From assembly GCA_030066015.1 (NCBI GenBank), contig JASJCL010000020.1, positions 1-64,000 on the forward strand: a stretch of 64,000 nt of DNA. The letters run 5' to 3'. The stretch comes from Desulfosarcinaceae bacterium (GTDB taxonomy: Bacteria > Desulfobacterota > Desulfobacteria > Desulfobacterales > Desulfosarcinaceae). Both the position numbers and the translations under genes were made by a program. Positions 16,997-26,006 of this stretch are shown here, piece after piece (position 1 is the first letter of the stretch; each line of letters begins with the position of its first letter). Below the pieces are notes generated by a model. That model did not search any database and was not told the origin of the DNA. It saw only the letters and a list, made by a program, of their open reading frames with translations.

Positions 16997-18340
16997 ATGA
17001 ATATCCTGCCATCTAACAGCGGTCTGCGGACCCGGGTGGCCGTGCTGGCCACCATCGTCACCGTGATGATGGCCGCCCCCACCGCTGCCGACACCGTCCC
17101 GCATTACCGCCTCAGCGATCTATACCGGCGCGCCGTGGAGAGCGCCGAGCAGATTCAGCAGGCCCGCGAAGCGGTGTTCATCACCCGCCAGACCAAGGAC
17201 CAGGCCCTCAGTGTGCTCCAACCCAGTGTGACCGCCTTCGGCGATGCGACGCGCTACACCCGCAAGAAAACCTTCATGGACAGTCGCATTCGCCCCGAGT
17301 CCGAGGTGAACTGGGGGGTGCGCATGGACCAGTCCTTCACCCTCAACGGCAAGGAGCTGATCGCCTACCAGATCGCCAAAACCGACATCGAGCGCAGTGA
17401 ATACGATCTGGATGCGGCCACCGAGGCGTACCTCTTCCAGATCGCCAGCGCTTTTTACGACGTGCTGAAGGCGGAAGAGGCCGTGGCGATTTCCCAGGCC
17501 AACGTCCAGCGTCTGGAGACCCAGGTCAATTCGGTGCGAACCCGCCTCAACCTCGAGGAGGTGGCCAAGACCGAATTGTTCCGAACCAATGCTGAATTGT
17601 CCGGCGCCAAGCGGGACGTGATCGTCGCCCAGAACCTCCTGCGCCTGGCCAAAGCCGTGCTGGCGCGTTTGGTGGACCTCCCGGAGACCTACACGCTCTT
17701 GCCGCCCCCCGTTGGAGATGAAAGCGTGGCGCCGGGCGACCTGGAGACCCTTAAGCTCAGGGCGCTGGACAACCGTGCGGAGATGAAGGCCCTCAATCTT
17801 TCGGTGGACCTGGCCCGCGACGAGGTGCGCTTCACGCGGGGCGATTACTGGCCCAGCGTGGGCGTCTCGGGCATTTATGCCAACAGCGACGCCACACCCG
17901 CCGAACCCTACGAACCCTTAGAGAGCCTGTCGGTGGGGGTCAACCTGACCTTTCAGATTTACGATGGCGGACTGCGGCGGGCCAACGTGGCCCAGGCCAA
18001 CGCCCGGCTGCGCCAGGCCGAACAGGCCAAGCGCGACACGGCCCGAGCCATCATCGTCGAGGTGGAGCGCGCCTATCTCAACCTCTCCACCCGTCAGAGC
18101 ACCCTCACTGCCCTCAAGGACCAGCTGCGGTTTGCCCGCGAGAACTATACTGCCGTCGAGCGTCAGTTCAACTTCGGCCTCGCCAACAGCGTGGATGTGG
18201 TGGATGCCAATACACTGCTGACCACCGCTGAGCGCCAGTTGGCCGACGCCCGCCTGAGCCTGGCGTTGAGCCGGCTTGAATTGGAGCGCGCCTTGGGCAC
18301 CTTCCTGGTGACCCACGGTCCGAAGCCGCCAACGCCCTGA
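16997..18340 (+). CDS. TolC family outer-membrane factor (second RND system)
   Basis: A 447-residue outer-membrane channel with a signal peptide (hydrophobic 14-32, cleavage near AAPTAADT). Two OEP repeats follow, with long alpha-helical hairpins; recognisable stretches are YRLSDLYRRAVESAEQ, the DYWPSVGVSG strand after the first repeat and a final VVDANTLLTTAERQLADARL helix. The start at 16997 is preceded by GGAGGAAG. It is the first gene of the second efflux operon (OMF-adaptor-permease), the reverse position from the first system. Substrate unknown. Confidence 0.9.
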   Translation: MNILPSNSGLRTRVAVLATIVTVMMAAPTAADTVPHYRLSDLYRRAVESAEQIQQAREAVFITRQTKDQALSVLQPSVTAFGDATRYTRKKTFMDSRIRPESEVNWGVRMDQSFTLNGKELIAYQIAKTDIERSEYDLDAATEAYLFQIASAFYDVLKAEEAVAISQANVQRLETQVNSVRTRLNLEEVAKTELFRTNAELSGAKRDVIVAQNLLRLAKAVLARLVDLPETYTLLPPPVGDESVAPGDLETLKLRALDNRAEMKALNLSVDLARDEVRFTRGDYWPSVGVSGIYANSDATPAEPYEPLESLSVGVNLTFQIYDGGLRRANVAQANARLRQAEQAKRDTARAIIVEVERAYLNLSTRQSTLTALKDQLRFARENYTAVERQFNFGLANSVDVVDANTLLTTAERQLADARLSLALSRLELERALGTFLVTHGPKPPTP

Positions 18341-18347
18341 GCCAATC

Positions 18348-18373
18348 CGCCTGCAGCATGCCGTCAGCAGGCG
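18348..18373 (+). other. intercistronic hairpin
   Basis: CGCCTGC and GCAGGCG form a perfect 7-bp stem around a 12-base loop, between the OMF and adaptor genes. There is no T-run, so it is not a typical terminator. It may shape processing or relative expression; this is inference from base pairing only. Confidence 0.3.
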
Positions 18374-18402
18374 AACGGCACCGCATGAAAGAGGAAAGAC
18401 CG

Positions 18403-19569
18403 ATGCATAGCGAATCCAAGACCCCTACCGAGAACCCATCCGCCGCCCCGGCCGCCAAGAAGCGCAAGTGGCTGTGGCGTCTGATTCCGGTGAGTTTCCT
18501 GCTCCTCCTGGCCTTGGCCATCGTTCTCATGGGGGGCAAGATCAAATCGGAAGCGGAAGCCCTTCAGGAGGAGAAGGCCGCGGCGATGCAGCAGAAACAA
18601 CCGGACATCAACGTGGTGTCCTTGGCCCTGGCCCCCAGTGCCATCAAGGACCGCATCAGCCTGCCCGCCTCGGTGATGCCCTGGGTCAACCTCACCGTCC
18701 TCACCGAGGTGCGCGGCAAGGTGACCACCCTGAAGGTGCGCGAGGGGCAGCGCGTGTCGAGAGGCGATATCATCGCCCACATCGACCACCGTGACTATGA
18801 GAACACGCTGCGCTCCACACGCGCCTCCCTCTCCGCGGCCAAGGCCAATCTCAAGCGCCTCAGCGAGCTGCAGCGCGAGCGGCTCTCCACCCGCAGCCAG
18901 CTCGACGATGCCGTGGCCCAGGTGGAGAGCCTCCAGGCCGCCATGGACACGGCCGCCCTCAACCTGGAGCGCTGCGCCATCACGGCCCCCATGGACGGGA
19001 TCATCAACAAGCGCCACATCGAGAAGGGCCAATACCTCAATGTGGCCGACCCGGTCGCCGAGATCCTGCAGATCGATCGGGTCAAGATCATCGTGGGCAT
19101 CCCCGAGTCCGATGTGGAGGCGGTGCGCCGGCTGGACCGCTTCAGCGTCACCATTGATGCCCTGGGCGGCCAAACCTTCACGGCCAAGAAGTACTTTCTG
19201 TCGCACACCGCCGACAGTCAGGCGCGGGTCTTCCCCCTGGAACTGGCCCTGGACAATCGCAACCACGAAATTCTGCCCGACATGTTCGCCCGGGTGGAGA
19301 TAATAAAAAACGAGATCCCGGACGGCTTGGCGGTGCCCCTCTATGCCATCATCTCCCGCAACGATCAGCATCTGGTCTATGTGGTGGAGGATAACCTGGC
19401 CAAAGCCCGCCGCATCGATCTGGGCATCCAGGAGGGGTGGCGCATCCAGGCCAAATCGGGCCTCCAGGCGGGCGACCAGGTCATCGTGGTGGGCCAGCGC
19501 AGCGTCAACGACGGCACCGCCGTCAAGGTGGTGCGCGCCATCAGCGACATCAAGGAACTCAACGAGTAG
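18403..19569 (+). CDS. RND efflux periplasmic adaptor (second system)
   Basis: A 388-residue membrane-fusion protein. A cytoplasmic Lys/Pro-rich N-terminus is followed by one membrane helix at about residues 28-46. The first lipoyl half (TEVRGKVTTLKVREGQ) is followed by a short coiled coil, then the second half (CAITAPMDGIINKRHIEKGQ) and beta-barrel domains. I start at the ATG at 18403 because AGAGGAAAG lies just upstream; in-frame ATGs at 18358 and 18385 have none. It works with the OMF upstream and the permease downstream. Confidence 0.9.
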   Translation: MHSESKTPTENPSAAPAAKKRKWLWRLIPVSFLLLLALAIVLMGGKIKSEAEALQEEKAAAMQQKQPDINVVSLALAPSAIKDRISLPASVMPWVNLTVLTEVRGKVTTLKVREGQRVSRGDIIAHIDHRDYENTLRSTRASLSAAKANLKRLSELQRERLSTRSQLDDAVAQVESLQAAMDTAALNLERCAITAPMDGIINKRHIEKGQYLNVADPVAEILQIDRVKIIVGIPESDVEAVRRLDRFSVTIDALGGQTFTAKKYFLSHTADSQARVFPLELALDNRNHEILPDMFARVEIIKNEIPDGLAVPLYAIISRNDQHLVYVVEDNLAKARRIDLGIQEGWRIQAKSGLQAGDQVIVVGQRSVNDGTAVKVVRAISDIKELNE

Positions 19570-19690
19570 CGTTTCGTGCACTGGTGAATCGGTGCGCCGG
19601 GAAACCCGGGCGCCCAATTTGCCCGTTAGCGCAGCCGCCGTGCACACACGTCGGTAGCTTCAACGCCATCATCAAGCGGGAAATAGACCC

Positions 19691-22600
19691 ATGCTTCTAT
19701 CCGATACCGCCATCAAGAATCGTATCAGCGTGGTGGTGCTGACCATCATCATCGTCATCGCCGGGATCTACTGCTACCTCTCCCTGCCCCGCGAGAACGA
19801 ACCGGACATCACCATCCCCAATGTCTTCGTCTCCACCGACTACAAAGGCGTGGCCTCAGAGGATATTGAGACCAGCATCACCATTCCCATCGAGAAGAAG
19901 CTCAAGGGCATCGACGGGGTCAAAAAGCTCAAGTCGATCAGCAGCGAGGGGCAGAGCCAAATCAACATCGAGTTCGTCACCGACGCCGATATCGACGAGG
20001 CCCTGCGCAAGGTCAAGGACAAGGTGGACGAGGCCCTGGGCGACTTGCCCAGCGACCTGGAGAACGACCCAGTGGTCTTCGAGGTCAACTTCAGCGAATT
20101 GCCCATCATGGTGTTCTCTTTGGCAGGCACCTGCGGAAACCCCTGTCTCAAGGAGCTGGCCGACGATCTGGCCGACGACATCGAAACCATCACAGGCGTG
20201 CTGGAGGTGGAGGTCACCGGTGGCCTGGAACGGGAGATCCAAGTGGAGGTTCAGCCCGACAAGCTGGCCTACTACAACATCCCCATAACCGCCCTGCAGC
20301 GGGCGGTCTACAGCGAAAACCAGAACACCAGCGGCGGCACCATCACCCTGGGCGATGGCCGCTACCAGTTGCGGGTTCCCGGCGAGTTCGAGACCCCCGA
20401 CGAGATTTTCAACCTCGTGGTCAGTACCCACCAGGGCCGGCCGGTCTATCTCAAAGACGTGGCCCACGTCAAAGACACCTTCAAGGAGGAGTCGAGCCGT
20501 TCACGCCTCAACGGCGTTTCGGCGGTCAACATCTCCGTGAAGAAGCGCACTGGGGAGAATATCCTGGCCATCAGCGACCAGGTGGACGCCATGGTGGAGC
20601 GCCACAAAGAGACCTGGCCCACGGGCACCGAAATCACCAAGCTGATGAACAAGGCCAGGGATGTGCGCCTCATGGTGGCCGACTTGGAGAACAACATTCT
20701 CACCGGTCTGGTGCTGGTGGTGATCGTGCTGCTCTTCGCGCTCGGCATCCGCAACGCCATCCTGGTGGGCATGGCCATCCCCTTCTCGATGTTTCTGAGC
20801 TTCATCGTGCTCTACGCCCTGGAGATCACCCTCAATATCGTGGTGCTCTTCTCCCTCACTCTGGCGCTGGGGATGCTGGTGGACAACGCCATTGTCATCG
20901 TGGAGAACATCTACCGCTACATGGAGCAGGGGGTGCCCCGCATCCAGGCCGCCATGAAGGCCACCGGCGAGGTGGCGTGGCCCGTTATCGGGTCGACCTT
21001 CACCACTCTGGCGGCCTTTTTTCCCATGGTCTTCTGGTCGGGCATCATGGGGGAGTTCATGAAGTGGCTGCCCATCACCCTCATCGTCACCCTGACCTCG
21101 AGTCTCTTCGTGGCACTGGTCATCAACCCGGCCCTCACCAGCATCTTCATGCGGGTCAAGAGCGCCGCCGCAGGGGGGACCGGTGCGTCCACGGACGAGC
21201 GTCCAGCGTCGGAATTCGCAAACGGCGGGGAGGCACCGGTGGCCATCGAGGGCCCCATTCTCAGAACCTACACCCGGCTGCTGCGCATGGCCCTGAACCA
21301 CCGCATGACGGTGTTGCTCAGCGGATTCGGCTTCCTCATCCTGCTCTACCAGCTGTGGTATCTCACGGTGGGACTGCGTACCCCGGTGGAGTTTTTTCCC
21401 AGCCTGGATCCCAACAGCGCATATGTCAACGTGGAGCTGCCCGAGGGAGCCGACTTGGAGTACATCGACCGCATCCTCAAGAAGATAGAGGTGGCCCTCA
21501 CCGGTGGGCGGCCGCCGGAAGCGGGCGCCGATCCGCTGGACAAGGCCACCTACACCCGTACCTATGTGCCCAGATCGCATCAGCGCGCCGACGGCAGCAC
21601 CTATGAGGGACCGGGCGATTTCGACAATCTGGAGTATGTCTATGCCAAGGCGGTGGAGACCGCCGGCTCGCTCAACTTCGATGCCAACGCCCCCAACCAC
21701 ATCGGGGTGCAGTTCATCGATTTCGATCAGCGGATCCACCCCTCCGCACGGGATCTGGAGGAGATCCGCCGTCGCATCGGGGAGATCCCGGGTGCCCAGA
21801 TCACCGTGGCCAAAGCAGAGGAGGGACCACCCACCGGGGCGCCCATCAACATCGAGATCTCCGGCGACGACTTCAAGACCCTGGGCAGAATCGCCGCCCA
21901 GGTGAAGACGTTCGTGGAGAAGGTGCCCTTCGTGGAGGATGTTCAGGACGACTATGTGGAGGGGTTGCCGTCGATCCAGGTGGACATCGACCGTCAGAAG
22001 GCCGCACTCTTCGGCCTGAGCACCAACGATATCGGCTTCGCCCTCAAAACCGCGTACAATGGCCTGGATGTCTCCACCTACCATGAGGGTGACGAGGATT
22101 ACGACATCACCATCATCCTGCCGCCGGAGGAGCGGGCGGTGACCGACGTCCTCCACCGGTTGATGATCCCCTCTCCCTCGGGACAGCTGGTGCCCCTGAC
22201 CACGCTGGGCCGTATCGTCTACACGGGCACCATCGGCGACATCGTGCGCATCAACAACGACCGCGTGGTGACGGTCGAGGCCAATGTGGACGAGACCAAG
22301 GTGCCGGGACCGGTGGCCCGCCAACAGGCGGAAGATCTACTCAAGGAGTATGTCCTGCCGCCCGGCTATCGGATCAAGTTTACCGGCGAGTTCGAATTCC
22401 AGAAGGAGTCGGAAGAGTTTCTCACGCGCGCGTTCATGATCGCCGTCTTCCTCATCTTTCTCATTCTGGTGACCCTCTTCAACTCGGTGGCCCAGCCCTT
22501 GATCATCCTCACATCGGTGATCCTCAGCCTGGGCGGCGTCTTTTTAGGGCTGGCCGTCATGAAGATGCCCTTCGGCATCATCATGTCGGGAGTGGGGGTG

Positions 22601-23041
22601 ATCTCCCTGGCGGGGGTGGTGGTCAACAACGCCATCGTTCTCATCGACTACACCAACAAGCTCATCGCCCGCGGCATGAGCCTCACCGAAGCCGTGGTGG
22701 CGGCGGGGGCCACCCGTCTGCGGCCGGTGCTGCTCACCGCGGTGACGACGGTCCTCGGACTGCTGCCCATGGTCACGGGGGTGAGTTTCGATTTCCACGC
22801 CATGCAGATTTCGTGGGTCTCGGACACGGCCCAGTGGTGGCGCAGCATGGCGGTAGTGGTGATCTTCGGCCTGATGCTGGCCACTTTGCTCACCCTCGTG
22901 GTGGTGCCCTCGCTCTACGCCATGCTCTACACGACGCGGGAAACCCTCAAGCGCTTCATCGACCGTCTGCGGCCCTCTCGGTCGACGTTGCCACCGGGAC
23001 CCCCGGCCCCTGCGGCGGTGGCCGATGCATCCCCGCGCTGA
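19691..23041 (+). CDS. RND efflux permease (second system)
   Basis: A 1116-residue inner-membrane RND transporter with the duplicated layout: helix at about 12-30, periplasmic domain, helices about 340-480, second periplasmic domain, helices about 915-1075. The TM4 relay reads LVDNAIVIVEN: Asp398 is followed by Asn399 where AcrB has a second Asp. An insertion of about 25 residues after the first helix bundle (about 495-520, Ala/Gly/Glu-rich) is a cytoplasmic linker. A cysteine pair (TCGNPC, about 149-154) in the porter domain could form a disulfide. The Pro/Ala-rich C-terminal tail is disordered. GGGAAA precedes the start. Proton coupling is presumed. Confidence 0.92.
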   Translation: MLLSDTAIKNRISVVVLTIIIVIAGIYCYLSLPRENEPDITIPNVFVSTDYKGVASEDIETSITIPIEKKLKGIDGVKKLKSISSEGQSQINIEFVTDADIDEALRKVKDKVDEALGDLPSDLENDPVVFEVNFSELPIMVFSLAGTCGNPCLKELADDLADDIETITGVLEVEVTGGLEREIQVEVQPDKLAYYNIPITALQRAVYSENQNTSGGTITLGDGRYQLRVPGEFETPDEIFNLVVSTHQGRPVYLKDVAHVKDTFKEESSRSRLNGVSAVNISVKKRTGENILAISDQVDAMVERHKETWPTGTEITKLMNKARDVRLMVADLENNILTGLVLVVIVLLFALGIRNAILVGMAIPFSMFLSFIVLYALEITLNIVVLFSLTLALGMLVDNAIVIVENIYRYMEQGVPRIQAAMKATGEVAWPVIGSTFTTLAAFFPMVFWSGIMGEFMKWLPITLIVTLTSSLFVALVINPALTSIFMRVKSAAAGGTGASTDERPASEFANGGEAPVAIEGPILRTYTRLLRMALNHRMTVLLSGFGFLILLYQLWYLTVGLRTPVEFFPSLDPNSAYVNVELPEGADLEYIDRILKKIEVALTGGRPPEAGADPLDKATYTRTYVPRSHQRADGSTYEGPGDFDNLEYVYAKAVETAGSLNFDANAPNHIGVQFIDFDQRIHPSARDLEEIRRRIGEIPGAQITVAKAEEGPPTGAPINIEISGDDFKTLGRIAAQVKTFVEKVPFVEDVQDDYVEGLPSIQVDIDRQKAALFGLSTNDIGFALKTAYNGLDVSTYHEGDEDYDITIILPPEERAVTDVLHRLMIPSPSGQLVPLTTLGRIVYTGTIGDIVRINNDRVVTVEANVDETKVPGPVARQQAEDLLKEYVLPPGYRIKFTGEFEFQKESEEFLTRAFMIAVFLIFLILVTLFNSVAQPLIILTSVILSLGGVFLGLAVMKMPFGIIMSGVGVISLAGVVVNNAIVLIDYTNKLIARGMSLTEAVVAAGATRLRPVLLTAVTTVLGLLPMVTGVSFDFHAMQISWVSDTAQWWRSMAVVVIFGLMLATLLTLVVVPSLYAMLYTTRETLKRFIDRLRPSRSTLPPGPPAPAAVADASPR

Positions 23042-23060
23042 AGCCTACTACGATCCTGAA

Positions 23061-23774
23061 ATGGCCCGCCTCAAGGCCAGGAAACGGCGCACCCGGGGGG
23101 GCCGCCCCAACCGGCGGAGCCCCGCCCGCCTCCTGATCATCCTTGTGACGCTGCCCTGTCTGGTGTCTCTGCTGGCGGTGGTGCCCCTGCGCTGGCTGAA
23201 TCCGCCCACGACCAGCTTCATCCTCCAGGACGGGGCCGCCGTTGACAAGTGGGTCTACCGCCGCTGGACGCCGCTGGCGGAGATCTCGGCCCATCTCCCG
23301 CTGGCCGTCATCGCCGCCGAGGATCAGAAGTTCCCTCTGCACCACGGATTCGACCTGCAGGCCATTCAGAGCGCATTGGAAGAGAAGGGCCGCCGACGGG
23401 GGGCCAGTACCATCAGCCAGCAGCTGGCCAAGAACCTCTACCTGTGGCCCGGCCGCAGCTGGGTGCGCAAAGGGCTCGAGGCCTGGCTGACCCTGCTCAT
23501 GGAGATCAGCTGGCCCAAGCGCCGCATCCTGGAGATCTACCTCAACACGGTGGAGTTCGGCCCAGGGGTCTATGGCGCCACCGCTGCCAGCCGGCGGTTC
23601 TACGGCCGTTCCCCGGGCCACCTGGATGCCCGTCAGGCCGCTCTGCTGGCCGCCGTCCTGCCCAGTCCCAAGCGCATGTCGGCCCATTCGCCCTCACCCT
23701 ATGTGAATCAGCGGGCGACTACGATCATGGGGTGGATGGAGAAGTTGGGGGGGAGGCGCTATCTGCCGCGCTAG
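23061..23774 (+). CDS. mtgA: monofunctional biosynthetic peptidoglycan transglycosylase
   Basis: A glycosyltransferase family 51 enzyme that polymerises lipid II into glycan strands at the inner membrane. About 237 residues, the usual length for MtgA. A basic N-terminus and one membrane anchor (about 22-42) precede the catalytic domain. Family motifs: VIAAEDQKFPLHHGFD (catalytic Glu), RGASTISQQLAKNLYLW, KRRILEIYLNTVEFG and AALLAAVLPSPKR. The start is uncertain: ATG at 23061 lies 20 bases after the permease stop, and an in-frame ATG at 23025 would overlap that gene by 17 bases. Neither has a strong ribosome site. It is probably transcribed with the second pump operon, an unusual neighbour for a cell-wall enzyme. 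Confidence 0.9.
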   Translation: MARLKARKRRTRGGRPNRRSPARLLIILVTLPCLVSLLAVVPLRWLNPPTTSFILQDGAAVDKWVYRRWTPLAEISAHLPLAVIAAEDQKFPLHHGFDLQAIQSALEEKGRRRGASTISQQLAKNLYLWPGRSWVRKGLEAWLTLLMEISWPKRRILEIYLNTVEFGPGVYGATAASRRFYGRSPGHLDARQAALLAAVLPSPKRMSAHSPSPYVNQRATTIMGWMEKLGGRRYLPR

Positions 23775-23900
23775 TCGAATTGGGTGGGCTGGCGGCCCTT
23801 GTTCAACGACAGAAGACGCTGTCCCGAGCGGTTCGGCTGGATGAAGCGATGGGCGGTCTGCCGCCACCATCAGGATCGGCGTTAAACGGGGGGGGCCGGC

Positions 23901-24506
23901 ATGACGGCTGACCAGGACTTCAGTGACATCTACGACACCTTCCATCCGCGGATTCTCCGGTACCTGACGCGTATGGTCGGCCCAGATGAGGCCGAAGATC
24001 TCTCTCAGGAGGTGTTCGACAAGATTCATAGAGGGCTGACCCGTTTCCAGGGCAGAGCCAGGCTCTCCACCTGGATCTATCGCATCGCCACCAACACCGC
24101 GATCGACAAATTCCGTTCTCCGGCCACCAAGTATGACCAGCTGCATACCTCCCTGGAGGACGAGGATCATCCAGCGTCAGCGGAAGTTTCGGCTGCGCAG
24201 GACGTCGCGGCCGCTGATCAGCTTGTGATCCGCAAGGAGATGCGCGGTTGCATCAATGAATTCATCGACAAATTACCGACCGACTACAAAACCGTTCTCA
24301 TTCTCGCCGAACTGGAAGGATTCGCCAACAAAGAGATTGCATCCATCCTCGATATATCGTTGGCCAATGTGAAAATCCGGCTCCATCGCGCCAGGGTCCG
24401 GCTCAAACAAAGCCTGCAGGCGGGCTGTGATTTTTACTACGCAGACGGCCAAACGCTGGCCTGCGATCGCAAGCAGGTCCAGATCTCTTCCAAGCCCCCC
24501 AAATAG
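23901..24506 (+). CDS. ECF-type RNA polymerase sigma factor
   Basis: A 201-residue sigma-70-family factor of the extracytoplasmic-function group. Region 2 spans about 10-72 (EAEDLSQEVFDKIH, then RLSTWIYRIATNTAIDKFR). Region 4 spans about 120-172 (LPTDYKTVLILAELEGFANKEIA, then a helix-turn-helix ending NVKIRLHRARVRLKQ). A C-terminal extension (173-201) carries Cys176 and Cys188, and Cys117 opens region 4. A GGGGGGG run precedes the ATG at 23901. No anti-sigma gene is adjacent; the downstream genes encode small cysteine-motif proteins. The sigma factor may sense redox or metal itself through its cysteines; that is inference. Confidence 0.9.
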   Translation: MTADQDFSDIYDTFHPRILRYLTRMVGPDEAEDLSQEVFDKIHRGLTRFQGRARLSTWIYRIATNTAIDKFRSPATKYDQLHTSLEDEDHPASAEVSAAQDVAAADQLVIRKEMRGCINEFIDKLPTDYKTVLILAELEGFANKEIASILDISLANVKIRLHRARVRLKQSLQAGCDFYYADGQTLACDRKQVQISSKPPK

Positions 24507-24766
24507 GCACAGGCCGGCGCCTTACGCCGCGCCGAAGTAACCGCCTCCTCCGGCCGTCCCTAAAAAATCCGCGCGACGGCGTATCCTTTTGACGCGCCAA
24601 TCCGTCTACGCAATCAACAGCGTTATTTGCTGCAAGGTACCAGCCGCTGCTTGCGCCTTCTCTCCCAACCGTTCAACGGGCTGAGCGTGCGGCGGCGGTT
24701 GAGAAGGAGATGCGCTTCTGCGGGGAATGGGGTCATCCGATCCGGTCGCAGTTAGGGAGGTGGAAA

Positions 24767-25291
24767 ATGCCAGTCTATTCAAGAGCTGCCAATGATCTCG
24801 AGAAACTTGCCCAATTTGAATCGGTCCTCATCACTCCTTGCCGATTCTGTCCGGCGGCCAGCCTTGCCGTCAGAAGCCGTGCCCCCTACATTGCGTTTTT
24901 TCGGCACCTGCTGCAGACGGCGGTCTATGAGCGCGCCATCGAAACGATGCAGTCCGAGCTGCGATCCAAAGGGGTGCGGGCAGATGTGTTCCGGAGCCGA
25001 TGGCTTCACCAGTTCGTCCTGTGCATGTGGACGCGGAGACGTCGCATGAGGCTGATGAAACGTGCTCAGGCCTATGATGCCGTGGTGGTGCTGGGCTGTG
25101 AGGCTGCCGCTGAAACGGTTTTGAATGCCGTTGGCGCGGCAAATGTTCGGGTCGTGCTGGGGATGCGGTCTGAAGGGATAATGAGTATTGTGCCGCGATT
25201 CCAATGGCCGGGAAGCATTACGCTCCAGCTCAACACCATCTCCCCGCTTATTCATGGGGAAGCGGGATCGCGAGAGTGGAGCTACCTTTGA
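24767..25291 (+). CDS. uncharacterised CxxC protein in the ECF sigma cluster
   Basis: A 174-residue cytoplasmic-looking protein I do not recognise. A CRFC motif is at 25-28, and a single Cys111 follows a hydrophobic strand (YDAVVVLGCEAAAET). The second half alternates strands and helices (NVRVVLGMRSEGI), like a small nucleotide- or cofactor-binding fold. A basic stretch (TRRRRMRLMKR) lies in the middle. The start at 24767 is fixed by GGGAGGT just upstream; an in-frame ATG at 24710 is weaker. It lies between the ECF sigma gene and the carboxymuconolactone-decarboxylase-like gene and is likely part of the sigma regulon. Zinc or disulfide chemistry is possible but not shown. Confidence 0.65.
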   Translation: MPVYSRAANDLEKLAQFESVLITPCRFCPAASLAVRSRAPYIAFFRHLLQTAVYERAIETMQSELRSKGVRADVFRSRWLHQFVLCMWTRRRRMRLMKRAQAYDAVVVLGCEAAAETVLNAVGAANVRVVLGMRSEGIMSIVPRFQWPGSITLQLNTISPLIHGEAGSREWSYL

Positions 25292-25353
25292 TCCATTTTG
25301 AGGCGGTAGTGGTCGGGTTTGTAACTGGCAGTCACAACAAGGAGGCGTAAGCC

Positions 25354-25647
25354 ATGGAAACAAGAGATGCCAAGCAAGACACGGTTCTGGGAGAGAGAAC
25401 GGCTGTTCTGATTGCAATGGGGGCGGCCACGGCATTGAATTGCATCCCTTGCGTGGAGCACATCTACGAAAAGGCCATCACTTCGGGCGTCACAACGACA
25501 GACATGCAGCGAGCGGCTGAGATCGCCGGCCAGGTGAAAAATGGCGCCCACAGGGCCATATCCGATAGCATCGAAGAGCTCATCGGTTCGAAGCCGACCG
25601 ATAGCGCATCCTGCCTGAATCCAACGGCCGGTGCCTGTCGTTGCTAA
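25354..25647 (+). CDS. carboxymuconolactone decarboxylase/AhpD-like thiol protein
   Basis: A 97-residue all-helical protein of the CMD/AhpD superfamily. The redox motif NCIPCVEH at 29-36 gives Cys30, Cys33 and His36. Members of this superfamily act as alkylhydroperoxidases or disulfide reductants. The C-terminal tail adds three cysteines (Cys87, Cys95, Cys97), which could bind metal or serve as a resolving thiol. AAGGAGG lies just upstream of the ATG. It follows the 174-residue CxxC gene by 62 bases and precedes another small CxxC protein. Together with the ECF sigma factor this looks like a thiol-stress response unit. Confidence 0.82.
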   Translation: METRDAKQDTVLGERTAVLIAMGAATALNCIPCVEHIYEKAITSGVTTTDMQRAAEIAGQVKNGAHRAISDSIEELIGSKPTDSASCLNPTAGACRC

Positions 25648-25693
25648 TGGCATCGACAAAACAGAATCCACCCTAAACGCAGGGAGGCGCAAA

Positions 25694-25876
25694 ATGCGAA
25701 GGTGCGAACAGTGTGTGTTCCGAAGGGCTTTCGATCGGAATCCCGCATCGGTGCTCGGAAGAATTTGGAAATGGCACATCGGCTGGTGTCCTGGATGGAG
25801 ATCCTATCTCTCCTCCTTACCGGACAATGGTCGGCGGCAGCTCCTCGAACAATACGGTCGTACGTCTGCCAATTGA
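25694..25876 (+). CDS. small cysteine-motif protein (60 residues)
   Basis: A 60-residue basic protein with CEQC at residues 4-7, a Trp-rich core (GRIWKWHIGWCPGWRSYL, with Cys32) and a helical end (NGRRQLLEQYG). The ribosome site GGGAGGCG sits 5 bases before the ATG at 25694, stronger than for most genes here. That, its place behind the CMD-like gene and its composition support it as real. The Trp/Cys core looks conserved-family-like, and I recall similar small proteins in sulfate reducers, but I cannot name a family. It may bind zinc. An overlapping 95-codon frame (25702-25989) is a shadow. Confidence 0.6.
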   Translation: MRRCEQCVFRRAFDRNPASVLGRIWKWHIGWCPGWRSYLSSLPDNGRRQLLEQYGRTSAN

Positions 25877-26006
25877 GATCCGGATTCTTCATCGCCTGCA
25901 ATGCGATGGTGATCCATTCGCACGCGACCTTACAACGGACGTGCCTGGTTCATAAACCATATATCTACAGAGCGTTAAATGGCCAATAACCAATTGAGGT
26001 GTATTT

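Noticed and set aside
20501-22324. 607-codon minus-strand frame opposite the second permease
   Set aside because: Same antisense artefact; His/Gly/Asp-rich with no domain.
25702-25989. 95-codon frame overlapping the 60-residue Cys/Trp protein
   Set aside because: No ribosome site; the overlapping frame at 25694 has a strong one and a motif-like composition.
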